Of a stretch of 64,000 nt of DNA, positions 17,340 through 24,917 are shown in pieces (the stretch's first letter is position 1; each line of letters opens with the position of its first letter). Made by a program: the position numbers and the translations under genes. Location: the NCBI RefSeq assembly GCF_017743735.1, contig NZ_JAGHRO010000002.1, positions 186,001 to 250,000 of the forward strand, written 5' to 3'. The notes beneath the pieces were generated by a model. It was not told where the DNA came from, ran no database searches, and worked only from the letters and a program-made list of their open reading frames with translations. This stretch comes from Shimia sp. R9_2. Lineage in GTDB: Bacteria; Pseudomonadota; Alphaproteobacteria; Rhodobacterales; Rhodobacteraceae.

Positions 17340-18043
17340 TATGAGCTAACTGTATGATACCACAGCAACCCAAGGAGCACTGTCCAACATAAACGCCTCA
17401 GGTATTCTTGAGTTCTATTGGTTAGAAGTATTCTCTGTATACTCGACCACAGGAAATTCATTATTATATATTAATATCAATATTTTAAGTAGTAAAGTTC
17501 ACTTGTTGAATTTTCACATAGGTATCTTCATGCGATAACATTTTTTGGACCTAAGTATTTATACTAGCTGAGACAGATACCGAAACTGGTTCTGTCTAGG
17601 AACGGAGGGATAAGCCTCGGACCGAGGTTCATGGCCCATATGGTTCCCGTCGCTGTGGTCCGTCATGGCAAAAATGGGGCTGATGCCGGGCGGTCCCCAA
17701 ATACCGAAAGCAGACAGATACCGGGCGCAGAGGATTGACCATATTGGGATTGGCCACCCCGGACTGCAGCCATTGACGCGCCCCGGAGCGCCGCTCAGAG
17801 GCTCTGTCGGCAAGTCTCGGTCTCTGAGGCTCTGAAGATGCTCTCAAGCGCGTCTACGGTGCCCTAGCTTCCCCCTGCGAAACGGGCTTCCGGCTTCCCC
17901 CAAAAAAGCCCAAGTGCCAGCCCCGCGGCCGGAATACTCCCCCAAACATCAAGGCGATGCATCATCCATACATTCCCCTAAAGGTTGACAGAGTTGGCGG
18001 CTAGAGCGTTGAATACCTGCATTTCTTCCAAGTGGAATTTGTC
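17316..18043. other. Island intergenic region without a recognised gene
   Basis: The first 250 bases are very A/T-rich (for example around 17460-17500) and differ sharply from the host. The remainder has normal GC but no frame with believable codon use or motifs; the longest reading (17559-17813, minus) looks spurious. AGACAGATACCG occurs at about 17572 and again about 140 bp later, and GACAGA/TCTGTC can form a small hairpin there. It may hold remnants of lost cargo or a regulatory region for the next gene. Confidence 0.5.
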
Positions 18044-19384
18044 ATGCCCATTACTGATCTCCCCGAAAATGTCGTACAAGGCGACCAAGCTCGGCTCTTT
18101 CCGGTTCTCGCAACCACGTCGAAAGAAGGGCGCACCACGGCCATAGTGCTTTCCTGCCTGAGTTTGGTTAGGGAGTTTGGCGCGACCCTTCTTGGCGGAG
18201 TTGGACAAAAGCTGGGCACAAGGGCCAAGGTCAGCACTTATACAGAAGTCGTTTTTAAGAGCCAGACAGGCAAGTCGGGTGATAGACCAGACGGCCTCAT
18301 CGTTGTCAAAGTCGGCTCGCGAGAGTGGAAGGCTTTGGTAGAAGCCAAGGTTGGAAACTCAGACCTCGATGCTGATCAGATAGAACGCTATCGGACTTTG
18401 GCAAAAGAGAATGGCATCGACTGCGTCATCACCATATCAAACCAATTCGCAACCTCTCCTGATGCTCACCCTATTGAAGACGTGCGTAAGAGCCGCTCAA
18501 AGATACCTGTCTACCATTGGTCTTGGATGCATGTCCTCACCACTGCCGATCTGCTGTTGAATACCGAAAGCGTTGATGACGACGACCAGACATTCTTGCT
18601 GCATGAGCTTCACCGCTTCCTGAGCCATGAGAGCGCAGGCGTCAAAGGCTTCGATAAGATGCCGAAGGCTTGGACAGAGCTCAACAGGCTGGTCTCCAGC
18701 GGTGGGGTCATTCCCGCACGGTCACCCGAAGCCAAAGAAGTGATCTATGCTTGGCACCAAGAGACGCGAGACCTGACCTTAATATTGAGCCGCATGACGG
18801 AGACCATTGTGCTAGAAAAGCTTCCTCGGAAGCACCAGAGCGATCCAGCACTGAGGCAGAAGGATGAACTCACTGATCTTAAAGATAACTGCCGCTTATC
18901 CGTTTCACTCAGCGTGCCTGACGCCGCTGCGAATGTGGATGTCACAGCCGACCTTATGCGTCGCACTGTCGAGGTGGGAATGAGCCTGCGCGCCCCGGAT
19001 GACAAGAAAACCACAAAGGCCCGGGTGAACTGGCTACTACGTCAGATAAAGACTGAGGACACGACAGACCTACATGTGAGATTGTTATGGCCCGGAGCTA
19101 GCGAGCCAACGCAACACCTCGTCTCAGACCTGAGTGAGAATGTGGAACTGTGCAACGAGGGCAAGGAGCATCTCGTTGCTCATGGCTTTCATGTGTTCCA
19201 CAGCAAGAGGCTGGGTGGACGCTTCACACAGCAGAGCAACTTTATCGCTGACCTTGAAGCCATCGTGCCCGATTTCTACGGCACCGTGGGATCAGAACTC
19301 AAAGCATGGCAACGCCCAGCGCCGCGCATCAAACACTCGGATGATCTACAAGAAACCGGAAGCGCCGGAGAGGCGGCAGAGTGA
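18044..19384 (+). CDS. Unrecognised protein with a PD-(D/E)XK nuclease-like core
   Basis: I cannot name this 446-residue protein. Its first 130 residues show a restriction-endonuclease-like pattern: Glu68 (TYTEVVF), Asp83 (DRPDGLIVV), the pair Glu100-x-Lys102 (ALVEAKVG) and Gln112 (DADQIERY), which would be a PD-(D/E)XK metal site. The rest is a long charged region without known motifs, perhaps a recognition domain. A nuclease role is inferred from this pattern only. The ATG at 18044 is preferred over a GTG at 18032; ribosome signals are weak for both. It lies alone between the integrase and the serine recombinase, and such proteins are common in defence islands. Confidence 0.75.
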   Translation: MPITDLPENVVQGDQARLFPVLATTSKEGRTTAIVLSCLSLVREFGATLLGGVGQKLGTRAKVSTYTEVVFKSQTGKSGDRPDGLIVVKVGSREWKALVEAKVGNSDLDADQIERYRTLAKENGIDCVITISNQFATSPDAHPIEDVRKSRSKIPVYHWSWMHVLTTADLLLNTESVDDDDQTFLLHELHRFLSHESAGVKGFDKMPKAWTELNRLVSSGGVIPARSPEAKEVIYAWHQETRDLTLILSRMTETIVLEKLPRKHQSDPALRQKDELTDLKDNCRLSVSLSVPDAAANVDVTADLMRRTVEVGMSLRAPDDKKTTKARVNWLLRQIKTEDTTDLHVRLLWPGASEPTQHLVSDLSENVELCNEGKEHLVAHGFHVFHSKRLGGRFTQQSNFIADLEAIVPDFYGTVGSELKAWQRPAPRIKHSDDLQETGSAGEAAE

Positions 19385-19444
19385 TGCTCTGACCGCGTTC
19401 CAGCCTCAGACACGCCAACGGCCTCTGAGCACCTCTGAGGGCGC

Positions 19445-20119
19445 TCACAGAGGCTCTTGGGGCACGTCCAATCGGTCCAAAGTGCGTTTGATCTGCGACG
19501 CCTGCCATCGACCGCCCCGAGCGGTTACAACGCCTGCTGTGTTGAGGTGTTCTGCTATCTCTCTCAATGACTTACCAGCATCGCGCAAAGGTATGATCAG
19601 TCCTGCGACCTTCTCTGCCCGGGCTCTTGCGTTGGCCTTGACGGCATCGTTGCGCTTCATGGTCTTGTCTCTCAAACCACCCAGCTTTGTGCCACGTGCT
19701 TTTGCCTCCGACAGTGCCGCCTTGGTACGTTCTGAGATGAAGGCGCGCTCTTGCTCTGCCAATGCCGCATAGATGTGAAGCTGAAAGTTGTCGGCATTGG
19801 GCATCTGGGCAACTCGGAAGGTGACCTTCTTGTCTTCCATGAGGGCGGCGATGACAGACACCTTACGTGACAGCCTATCCAACTTACTGACGAGGAGAAT
19901 GGCTCCGGTCTGTCGCGCCAAAGTCAAGGCTGCATCTAGCTCTGGTCTAGTGTTGTCAGCACCGCTCAGGACATCGGTAAAGGTGCCTACCACTTCATAG
20001 GGTGCCGGACTGAACCGCTCCAAGTACAAGTCGATGTCGCGCTCTTGGGCATCCAAGCCTAAGCCACTGCGCCCCTGCTCCTTGGTGCTGACACGCTTGT
20101 AGATGATGTATTGCTGCAT
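19445..20119 (-). CDS. Small serine recombinase (resolvase/invertase family)
   Basis: A 224-residue serine recombinase. The catalytic Ser11 sits in [21 protein letters not shown], the active-site Arg and Asp are in [13 protein letters not shown], and the long E helix ([19 protein letters not shown]) is clear. A helix-turn-helix follows at the C-terminus ([14 protein letters not shown]...[12 protein letters not shown]). The size and domain order fit resolvases and invertases, not large serine integrases. The ATG at 20119 begins the family N-terminus; 14 codons upstream remain open. Inverted repeats lie just upstream (20166-20222). Its role beside a tyrosine integrase is unclear: resolution, inversion or a nested older element. 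Confidence 0.9.
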   Translation of the reverse strand: MQQYIIYKRVSTKEQGRSGLGLDAQERDIDLYLERFSPAPYEVVGTFTDVLSGADNTRPELDAALTLARQTGAILLVSKLDRLSRKVSVIAALMEDKKVTFRVAQMPNADNFQLHIYAALAEQERAFISERTKAALSEAKARGTKLGGLRDKTMKRNDAVKANARARAEKVAGLIIPLRDAGKSLREIAEHLNTAGVVTARGGRWQASQIKRTLDRLDVPQEPL

Positions 20120-20165
20120 GACCGTTGGCCCTACCCTGTCTTTAGAGGTCAAGGTAAGCACCTAC

Positions 20166-20222
20166 GTTGCAATCGTCAACGTTGGTTGTGCATGATACAC
20201 TCAGCAATCTTCATGCAACCGA
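20166..20222. other. Inverted repeats upstream of the serine recombinase (possible res sites)
   Basis: Two inverted repeats lie side by side: ACGTTG/CAACGT (20166-20184, 7-base spacer) and GGTTG-T-GCATGA against TCATGCAACC (20186-20222). Resolvase crossover and accessory sites are short inverted repeats upstream of the gene, so these are candidates by position and form. Confidence 0.35.
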
Positions 20223-20273
20223 GTGAAGGGGTATGGGGGCCGTTCGACTGTCGCCTCACATAGATGGGGGCAT

Positions 20274-20306
20274 GAAAAAATTTGTCAAAAAATCTAAATC
20301 GACAAC
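20274..20306 (-). terminator. Possible terminator of the SIR2 operon
   Basis: On the minus strand TTGTC and GACAA (20305-20282) can pair around a 14-base A/T-rich loop and are followed by ATTTTTT. The stem is only 5 bp, so it is weak, but it lies just after the SIR2-like stop codon. Confidence 0.35.
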
Positions 20307-20309
20307 TTG

Positions 20310-21278
20310 CTACCAGTCGACAAAGTCAAGGATGCTATCCAAGTGAACGACCTCGACATCGTTCTTGAGTTTGTCTCGCCAGTAGGCCAACCTGTCATTG
20401 TCGGGCTGTGACCCGCTCCACTCCACCACACGCACATGTTTGTTTGTGCACCTACTTGCTAGCTGATTGTTGAGATGAGTGTCATAGCCAGAGTAACCAA
20501 AGAGCACGACCTCACTGCTCTCCTTCAAAGCCTTACCCAAGAAGCGCCAATACTCTGACAATAAACTTGATGCAGAAATGATAGCGGTCTTATGCCTTAC
20601 ATGAGTGAGAACTAAGTGGGTGCTGTCAACCTGCTCGCCAATGAGTTGGTGCCTCCGAAACTTTTTGATACGTCCGTTTGGTGCATCATAGAATAGAGGT
20701 GAGCCATGCAGGTGTAGATACCAACCAAGCCTGTCGGGGTTTTTCCTCATCATGTTGTTTTTGGAGAACCCGGTCCGTGTCATACCGTCTATTAGGTCAC
20801 CGTTGTACCCACGCAGAACATGCGAACCGAGAAACGCTTCGTATAGCAGAGGATCGTAGTTAAGTGTCGCCACGTGCGATTTCGTTTCATGGATGAAATC
20901 AGTGAGGGGCTCAACAAACTCATATGGCAATTCCTCTCCGGTATCGTGAAAGCAGCATGCAACCTGATGCACGAACTTTCGGATCGAAGACGGAAACTCT
21001 CTACCGTGCTCTGAAAGCCAGTGCGCATCGTCCTCTAGCTCAATACCATCTAGGAAATCGCACGAAGCCAAAACACGCTGCAGGACATACAAGTCCTCCT
21101 CGCTGCTGGGTCTCTCATACTCTGTGTCTTCGGGAAGACAGGCGCGGATCATTCCTTTCTGAGCATCAGAAAGGATGTCATCCTCCCACACACTAGCAAG
21201 CGCATTGTCGAGAGAAAACAACTCAGGCGACAGGCCCATACCCAGCCCATTGCCGAAGATCAACGTCTTACGGGTCAT
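20310..21278 (-). CDS. SIR2-like (divergent sirtuin-fold) protein
   Basis: The 322 residues follow the order of SIR2_2/DUF4917-type proteins: a glycine-rich N-terminal nucleotide loop (LIFGNGLGMGLSPELF, residues 6-21), THVATLNYD-like ATLNYD with Asn140 and Asp142, LHLHGSPLF with His191 as candidate catalytic base, and LFGYSGYDTHLN (residues 259-270). No zinc site and no membrane segment are seen. SIR2 domains in bacterial defence systems cleave NAD+ during phage infection; that this one does is inference. It starts inside the stop codon of the upstream gene (TAATG), so the pair is translationally coupled. Assignment to SIR2 is probable, not certain. Confidence 0.8.
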   Translation of the reverse strand: MTRKTLIFGNGLGMGLSPELFSLDNALASVWEDDILSDAQKGMIRACLPEDTEYERPSSEEDLYVLQRVLASCDFLDGIELEDDAHWLSEHGREFPSSIRKFVHQVACCFHDTGEELPYEFVEPLTDFIHETKSHVATLNYDPLLYEAFLGSHVLRGYNGDLIDGMTRTGFSKNNMMRKNPDRLGWYLHLHGSPLFYDAPNGRIKKFRRHQLIGEQVDSTHLVLTHVRHKTAIISASSLLSEYWRFLGKALKESSEVVLFGYSGYDTHLNNQLASRCTNKHVRVVEWSGSQPDNDRLAYWRDKLKNDVEVVHLDSILDFVDW

Positions 21279-21886
21279 TAGCTTACGTCCGCTATCAAAT
21301 TTGCAATGGTGCTGGCGTCGCTTCGCAGAATAGCCCGTGTAGTATTGGACACAGACTTCTCCCCGGTTCTGCTTCCATTGGTGAGGTTAGCAAGTGCGAA
21401 AGTGCTGTTGGCAAGTGCGGTGCTTCGGTAGCACTCGCGCAGCAATAAACAGCCGACAGCGGCGTACTTTCTTTGGAGCTGTGGAGTTCTTGCAGCCCAA
21501 ATCGAATGCACCCAGCTGGTGTCCTTCTCAAGTGTTAGGAAGAGCGGATCGCAGGCAATCGATATATTGTGTCCGGGAATTTCGTATGTGCGCGGCCTCT
21601 TAATGGCTTCGATCTTGCGTTTGCTGGCATATCTCTCAGAAAATCCTTGGTACGCGGCTGTGTTGTACTCGCGCTCAACTGCATTAGTGGGCGATTGCAA
21701 TATATCGTCGACTACATCGCTACTCTCACCTGCAAGATGAGCCCGGATGGCTCGCGTTAAGCTCTGATAGAAGTTATAGCTCGCTCCACCGTTTATCTTC
21801 TTGTCAATGGCGGCAATCTTCTGGTCGGTGTCCAACTGACAAAGGCGAATGAAAGAAGATAGCGTGAACACTTGAATTGTAGCCAT
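21278..21886 (-). CDS. Unrecognised partner protein of the SIR2-like gene
   Basis: I do not recognise this 202-residue soluble protein. It has an N-terminal helical half (residues about 1-70, with TDQKIAAIDKKINGG) and a basic centre (RYASKRKIEAIKRPRTYEIPG), then a likely mixed alpha/beta part with Trp and Cys (SWVHSIWAA, GCLLLRECYR). No transmembrane segment is seen. The start at 21886 is chosen because GGAGGA lies right before it; an ATG at 21937 has no ribosome site and would fall at the predicted transcription start. The stop shares a base with the SIR2-like start, so the two form one operon and probably one system, for example as sensor or regulator and effector. Confidence 0.72.
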   Translation of the reverse strand: MATIQVFTLSSFIRLCQLDTDQKIAAIDKKINGGASYNFYQSLTRAIRAHLAGESSDVVDDILQSPTNAVEREYNTAAYQGFSERYASKRKIEAIKRPRTYEIPGHNISIACDPLFLTLEKDTSWVHSIWAARTPQLQRKYAAVGCLLLRECYRSTALANSTFALANLTNGSRTGEKSVSNTTRAILRSDASTIANLIADVS

Positions 21887-21946
21887 TGGTCCTCCGACAA
21901 ACCGCTTTAGCGGCTCTGTGATCGAATGCTTAGTCATATCTAGGAA

Positions 21947-21974
21947 ACTCTACCCTCGAGCGACAGAAGGTCAA
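21947..21974 (-). promoter_or_regulatory. Putative promoter of the SIR2 operon
   Basis: TTGACC (21974-21969) and TAGAGT (21952-21947) are spaced by 16 bp on the minus strand. A start near 21940 would give a leader of about 50 nt before the ATG at 21886. Confidence 0.4.
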
Positions 21975-22036
21975 CGACATTCAATCTTAGGCAACCACAC
22001 TCACCTACGCTGTGACGCCTTGCCTAAACGCCCTAA

Positions 22037-22059
22037 GTGAGACACAAAGGTGAGACACA
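22037..22059 (+). promoter_or_regulatory. Putative integrase arm sites, right end
   Basis: Two exact copies of GTGAGACACA at 22037-22046 and 22050-22059 (13-bp step) lie 58 bp inside attR. They match the site at 15664-15673 in sequence and orientation. Confidence 0.55.
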
Positions 22060-22117
22060 ACCGCTAACCCGCGCTGGATTGTTGAGTTATTGCGGTCACT
22101 TAGAGGAGTGGTGGACT

Positions 22118-22159
22118 TTCCAAGGTCGCCCACCACTTTCCATCTTATCAGTGACTTAG
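22118..22159 (+). repeat. attR: 42-bp direct repeat
   Basis: An exact copy of 15593-15634. Here only the 3' piece of the tRNA (T arm to CCA) is present, preceded by unrelated island DNA, so it marks the far end of the element. Host sequence resumes at about 22160. Confidence 0.93.
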
Positions 22160-22276
22160 AGCACATTTTGGATGTGGCGACATGCCATATCGCCGTCGTT
22201 ATTGAGACCTTTGGTGATCTCTTCGCACTGAGCAGTCGCCCCTTAAGACATTTAGCGCTCATCTAGCGCTTCACGC

Positions 22277-23077
22277 TCAGCGATCCGTCGCCTCGCCCGT
22301 TTCGCCTTTGATCGTGCGCGCCATGAGCCATTGATAGAAGGCTGGCGAAACGCGGTTGAGCATATGGGCGAGTTTGGACACGCGGCCCACTGCCACAAAA
22401 TCCCTGCCTTGGCTGAACCCGCGCAGAATTGCGGTGGCGGCCTGTTCCGGTGTCATGGCGTCCACCGCGTCAGCCGCACTGCCCGGCGGCGAGATGCCGA
22501 GCGTATCGGTGCCACCCTCTGGGTTGGTTGCGACAAAGGACGGGGCGGCGACACAGACCCGCACGCCAAAGGCTTTCTCTTCTGCCCTGAGGGAGCCGAA
22601 AAAACCGGCCATGGCGTGTTTGGAGGCGGCATAGGCCGCGCGTTGGTAAAGCGGCGCAAATCCTGCCACGGAGGTGAGCACGAGATGGGCGCCCTGACTT
22701 CGGCGCAGGGCATTCTGAAACGCCTGCGCCATGGCGACGGCGGCGAAATAGTTGACCTCAAAGAGATGCCGGTGCGCGGGATCTGAGAGTTTGGCCACCG
22801 GTCCAATCGTGGTGACGCCCGCCGCATAGACCAACAGGTCGATTTGCTCAAAGCAGGCAAGAATTTTCTCACAACAGGCGGCCAGCTGCGCGGGATCTGT
22901 GAGATCACATTTCATCGGCAATTGCGTGTCTGAGATTTGCAGCCCGCTGACCTCCCGGTCGAGCAGCACCACCTGCCAGCCTTGGCCTTGCAGCTGTTTT
23001 GACAGGGCAGAGCCGAGCCCACCGCCGCCACCGGAGATCACGGCGGTTTTGCGCCCTGCCCCGCGCAGCTTACTCAT
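22277..23077 (-). CDS. Short-chain dehydrogenase/reductase
   Basis: A 266-residue SDR oxidoreductase. The cofactor motif is GGGGGLGSALSKQL (the expected TGxxxGxG in the variant SGGGGGLG), the structural motif is YAAGV in place of NNAG, and the catalytic set includes Ser of LTSVAGF and YAASK (Tyr, Lys). A hydrophobic, basic C-terminus may touch the membrane. It is the last gene of a four-gene operon and overlaps its upstream neighbour by four bases. The substrate is unknown; with the monooxygenase and transporter it may act on a hydrophobic or steroid-like alcohol or ketone (inference). Confidence 0.88.
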   Translation of the reverse strand: MSKLRGAGRKTAVISGGGGGLGSALSKQLQGQGWQVVLLDREVSGLQISDTQLPMKCDLTDPAQLAACCEKILACFEQIDLLVYAAGVTTIGPVAKLSDPAHRHLFEVNYFAAVAMAQAFQNALRRSQGAHLVLTSVAGFAPLYQRAAYAASKHAMAGFFGSLRAEEKAFGVRVCVAAPSFVATNPEGGTDTLGISPPGSAADAVDAMTPEQAATAILRGFSQGRDFVAVGRVSKLAHMLNRVSPAFYQWLMARTIKGETGEATDR

Positions 23078-24012
23078 GAGCGCTGGTTCCGATGCCAGAA
23101 CTCAAACACCTCACGGCTGGACTTCTCCGGTGTGTAGCCAAAATCTCGTTTCAGAGCGGTGTTGGAGAGCACGGGGCGGTATTGCAGAAAGCTGACCTGT
23201 TCCGGACCATATTGGGACAGACCAAGCGGGCGCGCTACGGCGAGCGCAGTGCGCAGCAGCCAGGCGGGCAGCCGCAACACGGGCTTGCCCATCATATCGG
23301 AGAGATCATCGACGCTGAGCGCGCCGTCGCCAGCGACATTATAGATGCCTGCGGGCCCATCCGTGGCCGCGCGCAGCAGGATACGGGCGAGATCGCGGTT
23401 CCAGACAAAGACAAAGGGGCTGTCGCTGCCCTGCACCGCCAGAAGGCGCGGTTTGTGGAAGAGATCGGTGATCTGATTGTCGGTGCGACGCCCAAGCACC
23501 GTGCCGACCCGCAGCACAACCTGCTCGAGGAACGGCGCGTTGTGGCGCACCTCGGCCAGAAACTCCTCGACCAGACGTTTGTGATGGGCGTAGGCGAATT
23601 CCGCATTGCCCCGGATATCATCACTTTCGCGCAGCGGCACAGGGTTGTCGGCGTGATAGCCGTAAGCAGCGCCCGAAGAGGTGATCACCAAGCGTTTGGT
23701 GCCAGCTGCAAGGGCTGCGGTGACCACGGAGCGGGTCCCGACCACATCCACCGCATAGGCCATCTCCCGCGTGCTGTCTTTGGGGGGCGTCACAACGGAG
23801 GCCAGATGCACAATCACATCCGGCTGATAGCGTGCAATCACCCGCAGCGGGGCATCGGTGGTGACATCCATGGGATGAAACCGCGCATTGGCGGGCAGCT
23901 CTTCGGGGGCCTGCACATCACAGGCGATGACCTCATGGCTGGTTCTGGCGAGCTCTGCCAAAAGCGCTGAGCCGACCATGCCAGCGGCCCCGGTTATCAG
24001 GATACGGGTCAT
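23074..24012 (-). CDS. NAD-dependent epimerase/dehydratase family protein
   Basis: A 312-residue extended SDR. MTRILITGAAGMVGSALL holds the GxxGxxG dinucleotide motif. VIVHLASVVTP follows, and the catalytic area is TSSGAAYGYHA with FAYAHHKRL, where Tyr-x-x-x-Lys is replaced by YAHHK. An ATG 23 codons upstream exists, but the chosen ATG at 24012 begins directly at the Rossmann strand with GAGG upstream. It overlaps both neighbours by four bases. The substrate cannot be read from the sequence. Confidence 0.87.
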   Translation of the reverse strand: MTRILITGAAGMVGSALLAELARTSHEVIACDVQAPEELPANARFHPMDVTTDAPLRVIARYQPDVIVHLASVVTPPKDSTREMAYAVDVVGTRSVVTAALAAGTKRLVITSSGAAYGYHADNPVPLRESDDIRGNAEFAYAHHKRLVEEFLAEVRHNAPFLEQVVLRVGTVLGRRTDNQITDLFHKPRLLAVQGSDSPFVFVWNRDLARILLRAATDGPAGIYNVAGDGALSVDDLSDMMGKPVLRLPAWLLRTALAVARPLGLSQYGPEQVSFLQYRPVLSNTALKRDFGYTPEKSSREVFEFWHRNQRS

Positions 24013-24917
24013 CGTGCCGCCTCTGTCCGGTTCATGATCATGGCCAGACCGAGGCCGGTAATCGCATGCCAAATCCCCCAAAACGCAGCCACCACGGCCA
24101 TGCCGCCAAGCCCGCCAAAAAAGCCAAAAATAAGGATCAGGCCGAGGCCAGAGTTCTGAATACCGGTTTCGATGGTGACCGCGCGCCGGTCATAGGCAGA
24201 AAGCCCCATCACGCTGGCGATGCTGAAGCCGGTGGTCAGGGCCAAAGCGTTGTGCAGGAGCACCAGCGCCGCCACAGCGGCCGCAAATTGCAAAAAGTAG
24301 TCCCAGTTGGAAATCAGCGCCAAGACAATAAAGGCGATGAAAATGGCCATGGCCACATTCTGCAGCGGGCGGCGCAGGCGGGTTGTCAGCTCGGGGCGCG
24401 CGCTGTTGAGCGACACGCCAAGCACCAGAGGTAGGATCAGCATCAGCCCCACCGTGATCGCAACCGTCACAGGATCAATCTGCGTGGCTTGCAGGATTGC
24501 GCGCGTTGGCGCGTAAAGCGCGCCCCAGAACGCGATATTGAGCGGCGTCATCAGGATGGCGCCGACGGTGGCAAATGCGGTCATGGACACGGAAAGGGCC
24601 GCGTTTCCGCCCGCACGATGGGTGATGTAGTTGGAGATATTGCCGCCCGGACATGCCGCCACCAGCATCAGGCCCAAAGCGATAGAGGGCTGCGGCTGGG
24701 TGAGCAGAACCAGCACAAAGGTCACGGCAGGCAGCAATAAAAATTGCGACACCAATCCCGTGACCAGCGCGCGCGGCGCCTGGACCAGCCGACGGAAATC
24801 GGCAGGTGTCAGGTCGATGGCAATGGCAAACATCACCACCGCCAGAACCGCATTAAGCACGGTCAATGAGGTCGCGCTGAAGTTCAGCACAACCGCATCC
24901 AGACTGGCCTCAGTCAT
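24009..24917 (-). CDS. Bile acid:sodium symporter family transporter
   Basis: An inner-membrane transporter of 302 residues with about nine or ten hydrophobic helices. SBF-family signatures are LVAACPGGNISNYITHRAGGN (sodium site region) and IETGIQNSGLGLIL in the crossed helix. Bacterial members move bile acids, pantoate or other organic anions with sodium; the substrate here is unknown. It is coupled by four-base overlaps to the monooxygenase gene upstream and the epimerase gene downstream, so it probably imports or exports the compound that these enzymes handle. Confidence 0.88.
   Translation of the reverse strand: MTEASLDAVVLNFSATSLTVLNAVLAVVMFAIAIDLTPADFRRLVQAPRALVTGLVSQFLLLPAVTFVLVLLTQPQPSIALGLMLVAACPGGNISNYITHRAGGNAALSVSMTAFATVGAILMTPLNIAFWGALYAPTRAILQATQIDPVTVAITVGLMLILPLVLGVSLNSARPELTTRLRRPLQNVAMAIFIAFIVLALISNWDYFLQFAAAVAALVLLHNALALTTGFSIASVMGLSAYDRRAVTIETGIQNSGLGLILIFGFFGGLGGMAVVAAFWGIWHAITGLGLAMIMNRTEAAR

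Larger units (their letters stand above)
15593..22159 (+). mobile_element. tRNA-Tyr integrative element (genomic island), about 6.5 kb
   Basis: The element is bounded by perfect 42-bp direct repeats (attL at the tRNA-Tyr 3' end, attR at 22118). It carries a tyrosine integrase next to attL, paired arm-type repeats at both ends, a PD-(D/E)XK nuclease-like gene, a serine recombinase, and a two-gene operon ending in a SIR2-like protein. An A/T-rich stretch (about 17400-17570) and uneven codon use contrast with the flanks. There are no phage structural, replication or conjugation genes, so it is a small integrase-driven cargo island, not a prophage or ICE. The cargo is defence-like by family. Confidence 0.92.

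Noticed and set aside
17559-17813. Minus-strand frame in the island gap
   Set aside because: Composition is unlike real proteins (Pro/Gly/Trp-rich without motifs), no ribosome site, and it overlaps repeats; probably non-coding.
15593-22159. Prophage or conjugative element
   Set aside because: No capsid, tail, portal, terminase, lysis, replication, relaxase or secretion genes lie between the repeats; only recombinases and cargo.
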